Assembly: GCA_944470555.2 (NCBI GenBank)
Contig: OX104134.1
Location: 48,234,691-48,298,690 of the forward strand
Length of the DNA: 64,000 nucleotides
From: Heterobilharzia americana
Taxonomy: Eukaryota; Platyhelminthes; Trematoda; Strigeidida; Schistosomatidae
Direction of reading: 5' to 3'
Shown here: piece after piece, positions 21,801 to 31,662 of the stretch
Numbering within the stretch: the first letter of the stretch is position 1
How the letters are laid out: each line of letters begins with the position of its first letter
Position numbers and translations under genes: made by a program
The notes under the pieces: generated by a model
Database searches by the model: none
The model's input: the letters and a program-made list of their open reading frames with translations, nothing else
What the model was told of the DNA's origin: nothing

Positions 21801-23480
21801 ACACTGCTACCTCACTTCTTCGGAACCACAGGTAACGAAGGTTGTCATTATACAACCCATTTTGTAAGGGGGAGGCATGGAGAGTATGCCAAAGACGCTT
21901 GACTTAGCAATGCAGAGAGATTTGAAACCAGAGCCCTCAACTGCTGTGGTATCCGCCTCCGGCCGCAGTCGTGAAGCTTCATAAACGCCGATGATAGATG
22001 AGTCTAGTAGTGTCCGAAGTGAGACCTTCGGGTTTTGATGCCAACCCACGGCCTGCATCCTATCCTCCCTAACGCTGGTTGCGGACACTGGTTTACCGTG
22101 ATAGATGAGTGCGTTATCCGACGATGCGTATATTATTATCATTATTATTTGTCCCTTGCGTTCCTAGTGGAACATTGGGCCTCTTTAGCACACCACCATT
22201 TCCTTCTTTTCTCTGCAGTCTTTTCAACCTGGTTCACGACCGCCCAGAAGCTCTCGCTTCTTCCTCACACGATCCCCTCCACGTCACTCTCGGACGCCCA
22301 ACTCGTTTCCCCTTTGGGTTCCACAAGAAAGCCTGGCCTGGCACGTGATGTCTCCAAATGGTTTTCCCAGTGTATGCCAAATCCATCTCCACTTTCTTCT
22401 GTATATTTGTTGGGCTATGAGTTCTTAGTTAGTTCATCGCCAGAGTGAGTTCCTTGTTGCTTATTCTTTCTGGCCTTCTGATCTTCAGTATGGAGTGAGC
22501 GAAGGCGGCAGCTGTTGGCGAATGTCCGTAGTTTGTTGAAAATTCTTTCAGTGACGCACCAAACTTAACCAAGGTTATGATGAGGATATACATCCCTCTC
22601 TTCGTGCATCTTTGTTTACAATGTTGACTGTCCTCCGGAAGGGGAACACATCTTTTGTTTTATAGGACCTCCAGTTCGCAATGCCGCGCAGCAGCACTTA
22701 TCGCTACCAGTTATGTTCAACGCAGTGTTCGTTTCAGGGATCTCAGATATGGTTCGAATGGGGGGCTGGGGAACTCGCCATGACAGCCATGTTGTCTGAC
22801 GCATGCAGACAAATATACAGCTGCACGCAAGCTGTGTACCACCTGCCTGGGTCCATAAATGCATGTGTGACTGCTATCAGAGTGACTAAGCTGCCGTTCA
22901 GCGACTTCTGTGAACTGCAAGCAGTACTAAGAATGGCACAGAAAGCGTGTGGACACCGACGATTCCATGAAGTCAAGGAATGAGGGTTTAGGTGGTTTGT
23001 CAAGTAATGCCACTGGACTGAGGTACAGGAGGAATCGTCTTCCCGAGGTAACTTTGCAGTGTTTGCTGCAGGAACTGGGTGGTCAATTTCTTTGGAAATC
23101 TCTTGTGGCACCCGGTTTCACTTCCAGCATTCGACCGTCTGCAGCCTTCAGAATTACCAGAGACATACCGTGCTTCCGGTCTGCCGACAGCTGCTGCCCT
23201 ACACTGGCCAGTTTCTTGGCAACACCAAGACAGATGGGGTACATATGGTAGAGGGGAAGGCATGTCATCACGTATATGTACAGTTTCTCAAAAAGCGAGT
23301 TAATTTCACAGTGTGGTCTGTCTTCTTGCATACGGAACGAAAGGTTTAAATGACGTCGCTGCTCCCTCGCGGGAAAAACCATACGGAAATATTCCCTGTG
23401 CAATTCAGCTTCAAACTTGTCATAGCCCCCTATCCATTGATAAATAAGCAAAAAGTATTTTGTTCTCTCATGAGTAACGT
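21801..23480. other. Unassigned region with several overlapping open frames
   Basis: A short ATTATTATC microsatellite lies at about 22128-22148, a place where a retroelement tail could end. From 22681 to 23514 both strands stay open over long stretches: plus frames 22681-22983, 22949-23251 and 23059-23349, minus frames 22743-23111 and 23083-23514 (143 codons). None shows a domain I recognise, and none has a splice or start context I would defend. It could be an old exon fragment or an unknown element. Confidence 0.3.
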
Positions 23481-23484
23481 GGCA

Positions 23485-23660
23485 TGAAAGGAGCCAGTTT
23501 ACGGGCATCATCACATTGATATATGTCGAAAAATCTACGAAATTTTACTGGTCCCGAATAGTACAGTGAGGAAGTCGTTAAAGTCAGTGGAAAACATCAG
23601 AAGATCGCAAGTATGAGATAAGGAGGAAAATACCACCTCACAGAAGATGCGGGGCGCCGA
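23485..23660 (-). repeat. Detached CR1-D-type 3' end, fragment 1
   Basis: The bases around 23490-23540 (AGCCAGTTTACGGGCATCA, then CACATTGATATATG) match the 3' terminal segment of the CR1-D element at 12228-12290. Further similarity runs to about 23640 (GGAAAACATCAG, GAGGAAAATACCAC). No tail or coding sequence is attached. Confidence 0.6.
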
Positions 23661-23683
23661 AGTGAAGATAATGAGAATTCTTA

Positions 23684-23760
23684 TTCTCATATGGTGGATT
23701 TAACATGAGAGATACCAGTTTACAAACACCATCAAACTGACAAATCTTGAAAGCTTACAA
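23684..23760 (-). repeat. Detached CR1-D-type 3' end, fragment 2
   Basis: ATTCTTATTCTCATATGG at about 23679-23697 is followed by the AACATGAG...ACCAGTTTAC motif. This matches 12209-12260, the junction of tail and 3' UTR in CR1-D. It is a very short, probably dead-on-arrival insertion. Confidence 0.55.
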
Positions 23761-23836
23761 AACAGTACTTGGTATTATATAATCCACGTACCAAGTTAGT
23801 GGTGACCATTACCTCACTAAAACTTGCTGCAAGTCA

Positions 23837-24202
23837 TGTGTGATCAGATGCCAGTTGGACCGACAAACAGGCACGGGAGTAGGGGACCTCAGCCTCTAAG
23901 TCCACAGGCACAAGGCGGTTTAAAGCCGCTGCTGAACCGTTGATCTTTGAAACACCTGACGACTATATAATGACCCTTCAGTGCCCAGTAAGCTTGGTTA
24001 TGATTTCCATCTGTTGTAAACTTTATATTCACTATTGACTGCAATTGAATGATGAAAAACTTTGGATTTGCTCGAAAAAATTGCACACTAAAGCGATTGG
24101 AATAAACGCGTCATACTTCCACCGCTGCCTTTTTATTTGCCATGTTGTAGTTGTCTAAAACAAATCGTTCATAGCGTTAGCCATAGGACCCTGGGTCCAA
24201 CA
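23837..24202 (+). repeat. 5' LTR of a Gypsy (CsRn1/Boudicca-like) retrotransposon
   Basis: The block starts with TGTG and ends with CA just before a TTGGCGAGCC sequence of the kind that begins a tRNA primer-binding site. It contains a TATATAA box at 23964-23970 and an AATAAA signal at 24101-24106 in the expected order for a promoter-bearing LTR. No second copy is present downstream, so the boundaries are inferred from these signals and from the gag that follows. The primer-binding sequence could be a decayed tRNA-Trp match as in CsRn1 elements; I am not certain. Confidence 0.6.
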
Positions 24203-24284
24203 TTGGCGAGCCTGATAACGTGCATTGTTTGCATTTATTCATTTTGATTGTTCATCTATTGTTTTGACTTCTGTTCTTGAAAAT

Positions 24285-25100
24285 ATGTCTAACCTCGTTG
24301 ATTTTGATTCCGATATTCTCGATGAGTCCGTTTCACTAGAGGTTGACACTTTGGTCGAGACTAAGGATCGATTGCCAGCTTTCGATCAGCAGGACCCAGA
24401 ACTATGGTTCACCCAGCTGGAGCATTTGTTTGACCTACATAACATTAAATCAGAGAAACTGAGATGCAAAGACTTGTGCTCCATTCTTCCTCTGTCAGTG
24501 AGTAAAGAGGTTCGTGATCTCCAAATCAATACCTCCAAAGAAAACCCTTATTCCACACCCAAGCGTGTGATAATAAGCCGTCTATCAATGTCAGACAGCC
24601 GACGCATCCAACGTCTGCTACAAGGGGCAATGTTGGGAGACAGATCCCCATCACAGTTTTTGAGGCACTTACAAAAGATGGTGGGAGGAACTGCGGTCGG
24701 AGAAGCCATCCTCAAAGAAAGCTGGATTCAGGCGCTCCCACACCAAGTCCAGTGTGCACTTGACGCACAGGACCCGAAAACTCCGCTTCCAGAATTGGTT
24801 CAAGTTGCAGATGGCACTATGGGAAGAGGAACGACCAGAGAAAACCACTTATCACTGCATACTAATCCTAACTCATCTAAGTATGTTATCATCACTGAAT
24901 TAACGGCAAACGTGAAAACACTAACGGGAGCTGTGGCTCAAATCCAACTGAGTCAAGGCCGAAGGGGCGGGTCAGCACTCAGACATAGATCACGAGGCAG
25001 ACCCAGACGCTCGAGGCTGTCCGGACAATTCCGTCGGTATCACTGGAAGTACGGCGCACAATCCAAACGATGCACAGAACCGTGGGCCTGGCCTAAGTAG
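24285..25100 (+). CDS. Gypsy gag protein (CsRn1 clade), degenerate zinc finger
   Basis: I take the ATG at 24285, because homology to family gag starts at MSNLVDFDS and the upstream 20 codons look like leader. The protein of 271 residues has a capsid-like region beginning LPAFDQQDPELWFTQLE, followed by LSMSDSRRIQRLL, typical of CsRn1/Kabuki-type gag. The C-terminus is basic and ends with YHWKYGAQSKRCTEP. In this clade the knuckle is an unusual C-H-C-C; here the first and last Cys appear to be lost. Gag would form the particle that packages element RNA. The frame is open, but the degenerate finger and the downstream truncation make a functional element unlikely. Confidence 0.8.
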   Translation: MSNLVDFDSDILDESVSLEVDTLVETKDRLPAFDQQDPELWFTQLEHLFDLHNIKSEKLRCKDLCSILPLSVSKEVRDLQINTSKENPYSTPKRVIISRLSMSDSRRIQRLLQGAMLGDRSPSQFLRHLQKMVGGTAVGEAILKESWIQALPHQVQCALDAQDPKTPLPELVQVADGTMGRGTTRENHLSLHTNPNSSKYVIITELTANVKTLTGAVAQIQLSQGRRGGSALRHRSRGRPRRSRLSGQFRRYHWKYGAQSKRCTEPWAWPK

Positions 25101-25129
25101 CCCCCTGGTAAGCAGGAAAACTGAAGACT

Positions 25130-25924
25130 CCTTCTCAGGCAGCGACTGCTGAGGAGGGGTGTCCGAATAGTCTTCTATCCTGCGTCACAAACAGAAATTC
25201 CGTCATAGAGTTCTCGGTAGACATGGGGGCCGCTCTTATTATTCTCCCGCGAAACGAGGTTGAGCTTGGACACAGAATGTCCGCAGTCACGCTACAGGCC
25301 GCCAGTAAAACACAAATAGCGACGTTCAGACAAAAGGCCATCACCCTGGATCTTGGGTACGAACGACAATTCCCTTGGATGTTCACCATGGCGGATCCAG
25401 GTCTCTCAATACTGGGTTTAGATTTCTTGGAGGGGCATGAATTCTTAGTATATACAAAGACCCAAAGGCTGACGCTGAAGGAAACCTCTAGATACACGAT
25501 AGGCAAGGATAGTACAATCACATCCCTAAACCTGGTACAATCTCAAATATCAACCGAAAGGTTCAGAAACATATTAGCGGATTCTCCGAACCCGACGTCG
25601 TCCAACACTCAGAACTCTCACGTAGGTCCTAAAGTGATGCATGGCATAAAAACACGTGGCCCCTCTGTGTTCGGGAATCGCAGGAGACTGGAGCCAGATA
25701 AGCTGAAAGTCGTCAGGGCTGAATTTGACTATATGCTCCAGTCGGGCATCATTCCATCGCTCACCGTATTTTCGTCATCCGCCTCATTGGTTGCACTTGC
25801 CTTATACAACTCGGGCTATGCCGGTACGGCCTACCTTCACGGTTTACTTCCATCTGCATCTGCAGTTCATCAGCTTCAGTGTTATCGGAGGTACCCAAAT
25901 GTGTCCTCCTCCGGAACACCTTAA
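25130..25924 (+). pseudogene. Gypsy protease and beginning of RT, truncated
   Basis: The frame opens upstream of the ATG at 25223. It contains an aspartic protease core with FSVDMGAALIILP, where the usual D-T/S-G triad is D-M-G, and later ILGLDFLEGHEF, a conserved flap-side block. From about 25640 it runs into the linker and start of RT, recognisable by MHGIKTRGPSVFGNRRRL and AEFDYMLQSGIIPS. Homology then stops, and the RT palm, RNase H and integrase are absent. The protease triad change and the truncation mark it as dead. It follows gag by about 30-120 bases in a different frame, as expected for gag-pol. Confidence 0.8.
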
Positions 25925-25929
25925 ATGGA

Positions 25930-28879
25930 AGGTGCGATAAGAAATGTTAGAGAATACTGCAATCGGCATTAGTTTTTGACTGAGGTTTCCTGATGTAGTT
26001 GGCAAAACCTTGAGGCCTACACTCAGCCAAAGCTCGCAAGACCGCTTCCGAAACTATACCCTGCGTCGAATTTAAGACATCCTTCACTTTTCTACGTCGA
26101 CGAAAGTGTGTACTTGGGTGAGGGAGACGCTTTCTTTCCTCAACAAGTGCAGCATGCAAGAATTATGACAGTATGTAACGAACTTTTGCATGCCACACTA
26201 CTAGGAGATATCGCAGCGGAACCCATCATAAACCTCACCTCATTTACAAAGCTAAGAGGCTCACGTCACCGGAACAAAGAAAGCTGTTTGAACGGAATTA
26301 CGCGCCAACATCTGCCATTGAGATAAACAACACTGGATACCTGAGGCTTAGTTGTCATAACTGCAACCTACGTTGTCGTGACTGACGCTTACATTTGGAA
26401 GGGAGTTTGGGGGAAGCGCATCGTGGAATACAATACTGTTCAAGAGAACGCAAAATATGGGCCCGTTTAAAAAGGGGTTTTGTTCCTGTCATCTGCGGCT
26501 GCAGGGAATTCCTGACGTGACGTCAGGAACTCGTTCACCTCAAATATTAGTCTACTGATAAATCTTAAGTAGTGTACCTCCGAAGACTAAATATTTCGTG
26601 GCTCTGGGTTTTGCCATGCACCTTTTCTTTCTCACGTTTCCCTCCTGAGTTGCTTCATGTTGAAAAAATAGTCTGGCGCATCCCTACGTTCCCCCAAGAA
26701 AATACTGACTGAGCAATATGAATTCTGCATAAAAATCCTTCGAATGTCAGTTGCTTTGCACCGTAACAACTAATTCCAGCGGCGTACACCTATATTGCTG
26801 TATACGATAGCACGAATGGTGGAAAATAGTTGAGCTTAGATATTCATGCGTATTACACCACCGTGTGACATCTGAAATCGTCGAAATGAGCTATTCTCCG
26901 ACAATGACGCTGCAAACGTGTGAATTGGTGCTAAAATAGACGTTCATCCGATAAAACGGAGCCTTACGTGCCAGTCACTTCTGACGCTAACGTCAAATAT
27001 CTTGTGACTTTAGTATCGCTTTATTGTGATAAAAGGGTGGTTAATAAAAACGAACTGAACTCATAAGCAATGTGCGTGTACCGTAAAGTGACATTTTTCT
27101 GCTTTTTTGTAACTTGCAGACAATCGATATCATGAAAGAGTTTAATGCCCCCCTGCTTTACCATTTAGGCAGCTAAAATGCTGTAGAATTCTCCGCCACC
27201 ACCAACTTGATGATACCTGTAAACCGGCCTCTCTCATGCTCAGTCAACAATTTATTAGATTAACAACAACATTCAGGTCGGACAATCTATAAAAGACTTC
27301 CTCTCCAAAATCGCCGGAGTCCATTGCAACTACCCAGAATCCCGGAAAACCACTTTCAGCCCTACGGGATATAAGTTGGGTTTGAAACACATCTTAGCTG
27401 GTTTCCGTCCTGCCAAATGAATCGCGATCGTTCAAAGAATACTGAGGAAAATGGCCAGTGGCTATATCGCAGCTCTTCTTCCCAATCAGTTGGCGTCAGT
27501 CTGGCTTCCTAGAGTCTTACCAAACCATTTCTCGCCAACTGGGTATTATCAGACCACAAATGTGGGTTGACTTCATCAGCCCTGTACGTCGGCATCATCT
27601 GGCTTTTTGACAAGGTCCTTCATCCCTTTTTTGTCGAAAAGACCATATACTCCTGGCATCCGCAACTCACTTCCAAGACGGTTTCAGCCTTTCCCAAGTA
27701 ATATGCTTCACTGTGCTCACCGGAGCTTTGTTGCTTGACTTCCTGAAGGGATAGATGGCGGCGTTTTTCAAGTCAGAGTCTTTGAACCACTACTGCCCCG
27801 TTACTGTTATTTAGGGGTGGTTGGATGTGCTTTGGTGGACAGTTAAAAGGTGCACCCATCGTACTGGATAGGGCCAGACCGTCCTAACTATCATCCACAT
27901 GAGACGTAGGCTTTCACTAAGTCGGTAACTCCAGTTTTAAGAAGCACATTCTCTAACCAGGTCTATATCACGCTGAATTTCATGGCCCGTCCTGCCTACT
28001 GCTTGTGTAGTGGGGACAGCCTAGTTAACCCATCAAACTTCATTACTTCGGACAAACGTTTTCGCCATTCTGCTTCTCCCAACTCTGACACCACCTACCC
28101 TAAATTATTCATCGGAGCCCGATCACTTGACTTTTCAAGGGTCAGCTCAGTTTCTTCCCTCATGACCAAGTTAATGACTCCAAGCAATCATCTTCCGCCG
28201 AGCTCAACCAACCTTTGGGTGGCCAAGTTGTTTCACAGTTTTCAGCCGCCTAAAAATTGGTAATCTGCTAAAAAGTGTTTCTGATCTTCATTTAACCTTA
28301 CCTTTCTTACTAACCGCGACTTTGCGCATATGCCTGTGGGCCCAATGTAATGATGCTTTTCCCATGGGTAACTGATCTAGTATTGCTGCGACATAAGGTT
28401 TTAAGTTTTTCCTACCTTTAATACTTCCGGATGACAGCAAAATTTCAGAAAGGTGCATACGAAACCCTGGTGACCGCTTGGTTTCATAGTACTGTAGTAC
28501 TATTAGGAAGCCACTCAGCGAACAGTTCACAATCACCTGTGGATCACGGTAACCTATACCTTTATGCTCTAGACGATTTATTAAAAAGTCTTTTGCATGT
28601 TTTCGCTTTCACAGGATGCTACGGAGGTCTTGTATTTCGGACAAACCGCCAAAGCCATACGCTTCTCAGTCGGTGCCTTCATCCTGTGTCTTTCTTAAAG
28701 TGAAAGGAATGTTGTATGTACCTGATTCAGTACGTGAAATTCCCTCAAAACAAAGTACTTTTTCTTAGTCTTCTGAGTTTATTTCGAGTTCTCCTGTCTA
28801 TATATAAAGTTGTTTTCAGGCCCAGCTTAGTGAATGCAATTTTTCCTGAGCAGAACCAATAATCTTGTAAAATTCTTCA
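25930..28879. other. 3-kb stretch without assignable genes
   Basis: No retroelement domain or RNA gene is recognisable. Minus frame 25947-26159 and plus frame 27982-28263 are open but unidentified. Weak runs of translated sequence around 27420-28250 stay free of stops in patches, which could be a very old coding remnant. A perfect short palindrome containing TGACGTCA is listed separately. Confidence 0.35.
26511..26531. other. 21-bp palindrome containing TGACGTCA
   Basis: Ten-base arms (TTCCTGACGT and ACGTCAGGAA) flank a single central G. TGACGTCA at 26520-26527 is the classic CRE sequence bound by CREB/ATF-type bZIP proteins. No gene is near, so a regulatory role is only a possibility. Confidence 0.45.
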
Positions 28880-31662
28880 AGGGTTTGATGCAGATTACCA
28901 CTAGTGAAGAAGTCTTCCCAGTCGGAGCACCTTATAAGTGCCTGGAGGAGCTACCAGTCAGCATTCTTGATGTCCTTGTGTAGGTAATATTTCGGTGTTA
29001 CTTCGTGTACACCCTCGCGAGCTACTAGAAGTGGTATAGTGTAAAGCAATATGCTGTGATCGCTGTTCGTAAATTTTTCTCCTACCTGTACGGATAGTGG
29101 CTCAATGTTTTGACAAAGTATCAGGTCAAAGGTGTTATTGCTTCTCATCGGGGGGGGGGGGGTGTACGTATTGCTGCCAACCGCTCGTGTCAATGGCTGC
29201 TAGGAGTTTGTTGTGGTTTGTGGGACCTGTGCATATTTTCCAGTCAACTCCAGGGAGGTTGAGATCACCGCAGATTATCTTAGAATCAAAGTCCAGAGTG
29301 GCGGCGTGCTCGAATGTTCCGCAGATTATCTCACCAACTGCAGTGGAAGCGTTTGGTGCCCTATGCAGACATCCAATAAGAAGCTTCTGTTCACTGATGT
29401 TTGCACTTATCCGTGCACATTCTGGAGTTTTGTCTAGTTCAGGATTTGGGTATGTATCAATAATAATAGTTCTTGACGCATAGATGAGACATCTGCCCCT
29501 TTTTTGTAGGCTCTGTCCTGTCTGTATACTCTGTATCCATCGATTGTAATGTGTGCGTATGATATATCTGGAGTTGGCCAGGTCTCTGTGACCAGGACCA
29601 GTGTCGGTTGTTTTAGGATTATTAGGGTTTGAAGGGCTGATATTTTACTTACTATGGGTCTCGCGTTTATGACTATTATTGTTAGATACAAGAAGTATTG
29701 GGAAAATGAAGGAAGAGAAGTGAGATTATCACTGACTACTGCTGCATCACTATGCTGATATATATATAGCAGTTCTCCCACCCCGTCTCAAGCTGTGCTA
29801 CGCATGAGTGGTAGGTGTCCTGCCTGTTGCTGTCACTGGTAAATATGATAAGGGAAGGCAGCGCCGTTCGGCATATACCTTATTCCAGGCTTCGCTACCG
29901 GTTTTGGTGTCATCATGGACACTACAAGTGGGTTCGGCGATAGGAGAGGCGGGTAGTGGAAAAAACCAGGCTGCATATTTGTGCTGTCAGGGATGTAGTA
30001 ATTTTGTGACCAAGGATGGCTCATCTGTGGGTCGTGCGCAGTGAGCAGTCCACTATTGGCATTTTCTTTACTTCTTGGGTCCTGTGCTACAGGCCAATAT
30101 CGACGCGTTGAGTTATTTTGCCTGTTGTCCCCAGGTTTCGGGTCCTGGGCTGCATTTGTAAAGGGGAATTTCTTCCGATCATTCCCCCGGGTATATGTTT
30201 CGGCTGTCCGGCCTGCATCGAATGCGGTTAGTAGAGGTTGCTCCTTTCGGGGTCGCATTGGTTTTATTCGCATTCCCATTTTCATTTAGCACGGCAGATG
30301 AGTTCATTCTGCTAGTTTTTGACCTCTCAAAACTCCTATTTCCAGAGGAAGCAGTTTGTTTTGTTACAGGGGGTTAATTATTGTTTATATTTGTTTGTGT
30401 CCCTTCTTTGCTACGAGGCCCGGACTGGCGTCTTGTTCGGTTAGATAGGGTGAGTCTATGTCTACGGAAGGGGTGTGTCCGTTACTATTGGTAGACATGT
30501 GAAGTGTTTTTTCTTCTTGAGTGGTGTGGACTGACGGAGTGCTGCACTCGCGTGAGTTCTGGATTTACTACATGACTGTGTTGGCCAGCTGGTACCATCT
30601 TGCCTAGTTTTTGACACTTGATGGTACGCGGTGCAAGGCTTTCAGAATCAGGCATTTTACCAAGACAGTGTTGGACAGGAACATTATCTTTAGACGTATC
30701 ACTTGCCTGTTCCGCAATGGATACATTGCTGTTGAGTACTATCCGGGGTTTCGCATTTTTCCTTTGAAGTGGGGTCCGATATTGAGCTATCTTAATTTGT
30801 CTAAACATATTTCTGAATTTATAACCATTGCCCATCGAAACAAATTGCCCGCAAATAAGGGATGATGTAAACTGGAACAAGATAGGACATGCGAGTTTGA
30901 GTCGGTTTTCCGAGTCCTTTTACAATCACAGGTAACCTTTGACACACTATAGGCGTCTAAGATCATGGCTTTAGCCTTTTTTGGTGATGTACTTTCCGGG
31001 ACGTCATAGACGATGGCTTTTGTGGTGATGCAATTCTTCACACCACCTCTGAGGCGATGAAGTCGACTGGGGTTTAAGCCTTTCGTACTTCCTCATTGTC
31101 TATATCCTTGTGTAGACCAAAAAGATAAGTAACGGATGCAAGCTGCTCGAGTGCAGTGCGGACTTCAGTTGGCACTGTATTAAGCTCAGTAATTTTGGCC
31201 GCATAGGAAGTTGCTGAGATTCGTGACAAAAAACTCAGTCAGTTTGCGACCTATTCGGAGAGTTTGAGACTGTTACGAACAGATCTGTGGAGCGTTTATT
31301 TTTCTTGTCCAAGCTATCTGTTCAAGATCTTTTTGCCTTACTGCATCCCACTGATATGTTAGTGTTTGGACTCTCTGAGATAGGTATCTCACCGGAGAAG
31401 TGTTTCTTCAGTATAGTAACCGACAAAAGTAGTAAAAGGACCAAACTCGATTAGTTTCTCACACAGACAAGTGAGTGCCAGGAACAGTATCTAATGTCTG
31501 ATCCCAAAGGGGCTAATGAGTCGATAGCACAGATGATAAGTGCTTTGTCAGGCAGTTAGGTGCTTTTGGTGTTCAAAAGTACTAAATCAAACGATTGGTA
31601 ACGTTAAAGTTATAGTTTAGCAGGTCACGTGTAGATTTAACGCAAGTTAAGAACTCACCGTT
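28880..31662 (-). pseudogene. 5' half of a CR1-A-like element, broken
   Basis: The 5' end at 31662 matches the CR1-A 5' end at about 8354 over some 90 bases. The ORF1 RRM-like block is split between frames 30787-31041 (AIVYDVPESTSPKKAKAM) and 30485-30880 (FRQIKIAQYRTPLQR). A proline-rich ORF1 tail is at 29833-30285. The endonuclease starts at 29781 (VINARPIV, LVTETW) and is interrupted. Its GDFN and GCxxR blocks are visible only in broken frames, and the SDH box lies at about 29050-29070 in frame 28951-29193. The RT is missing, so the copy ends near 28880. A run of 13 G at 29150-29162 lies inside the endonuclease. It is inactive. The 5' leader abuts the RTE element at 31663. Confidence 0.8.

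Noticed and set aside
22150..22460. Pyrimidine-rich stretch as an RTE 3' UTR
   Set aside because: The composition and a nearby ATT microsatellite fit, but I found no base-level match to the RTE copy in the window.
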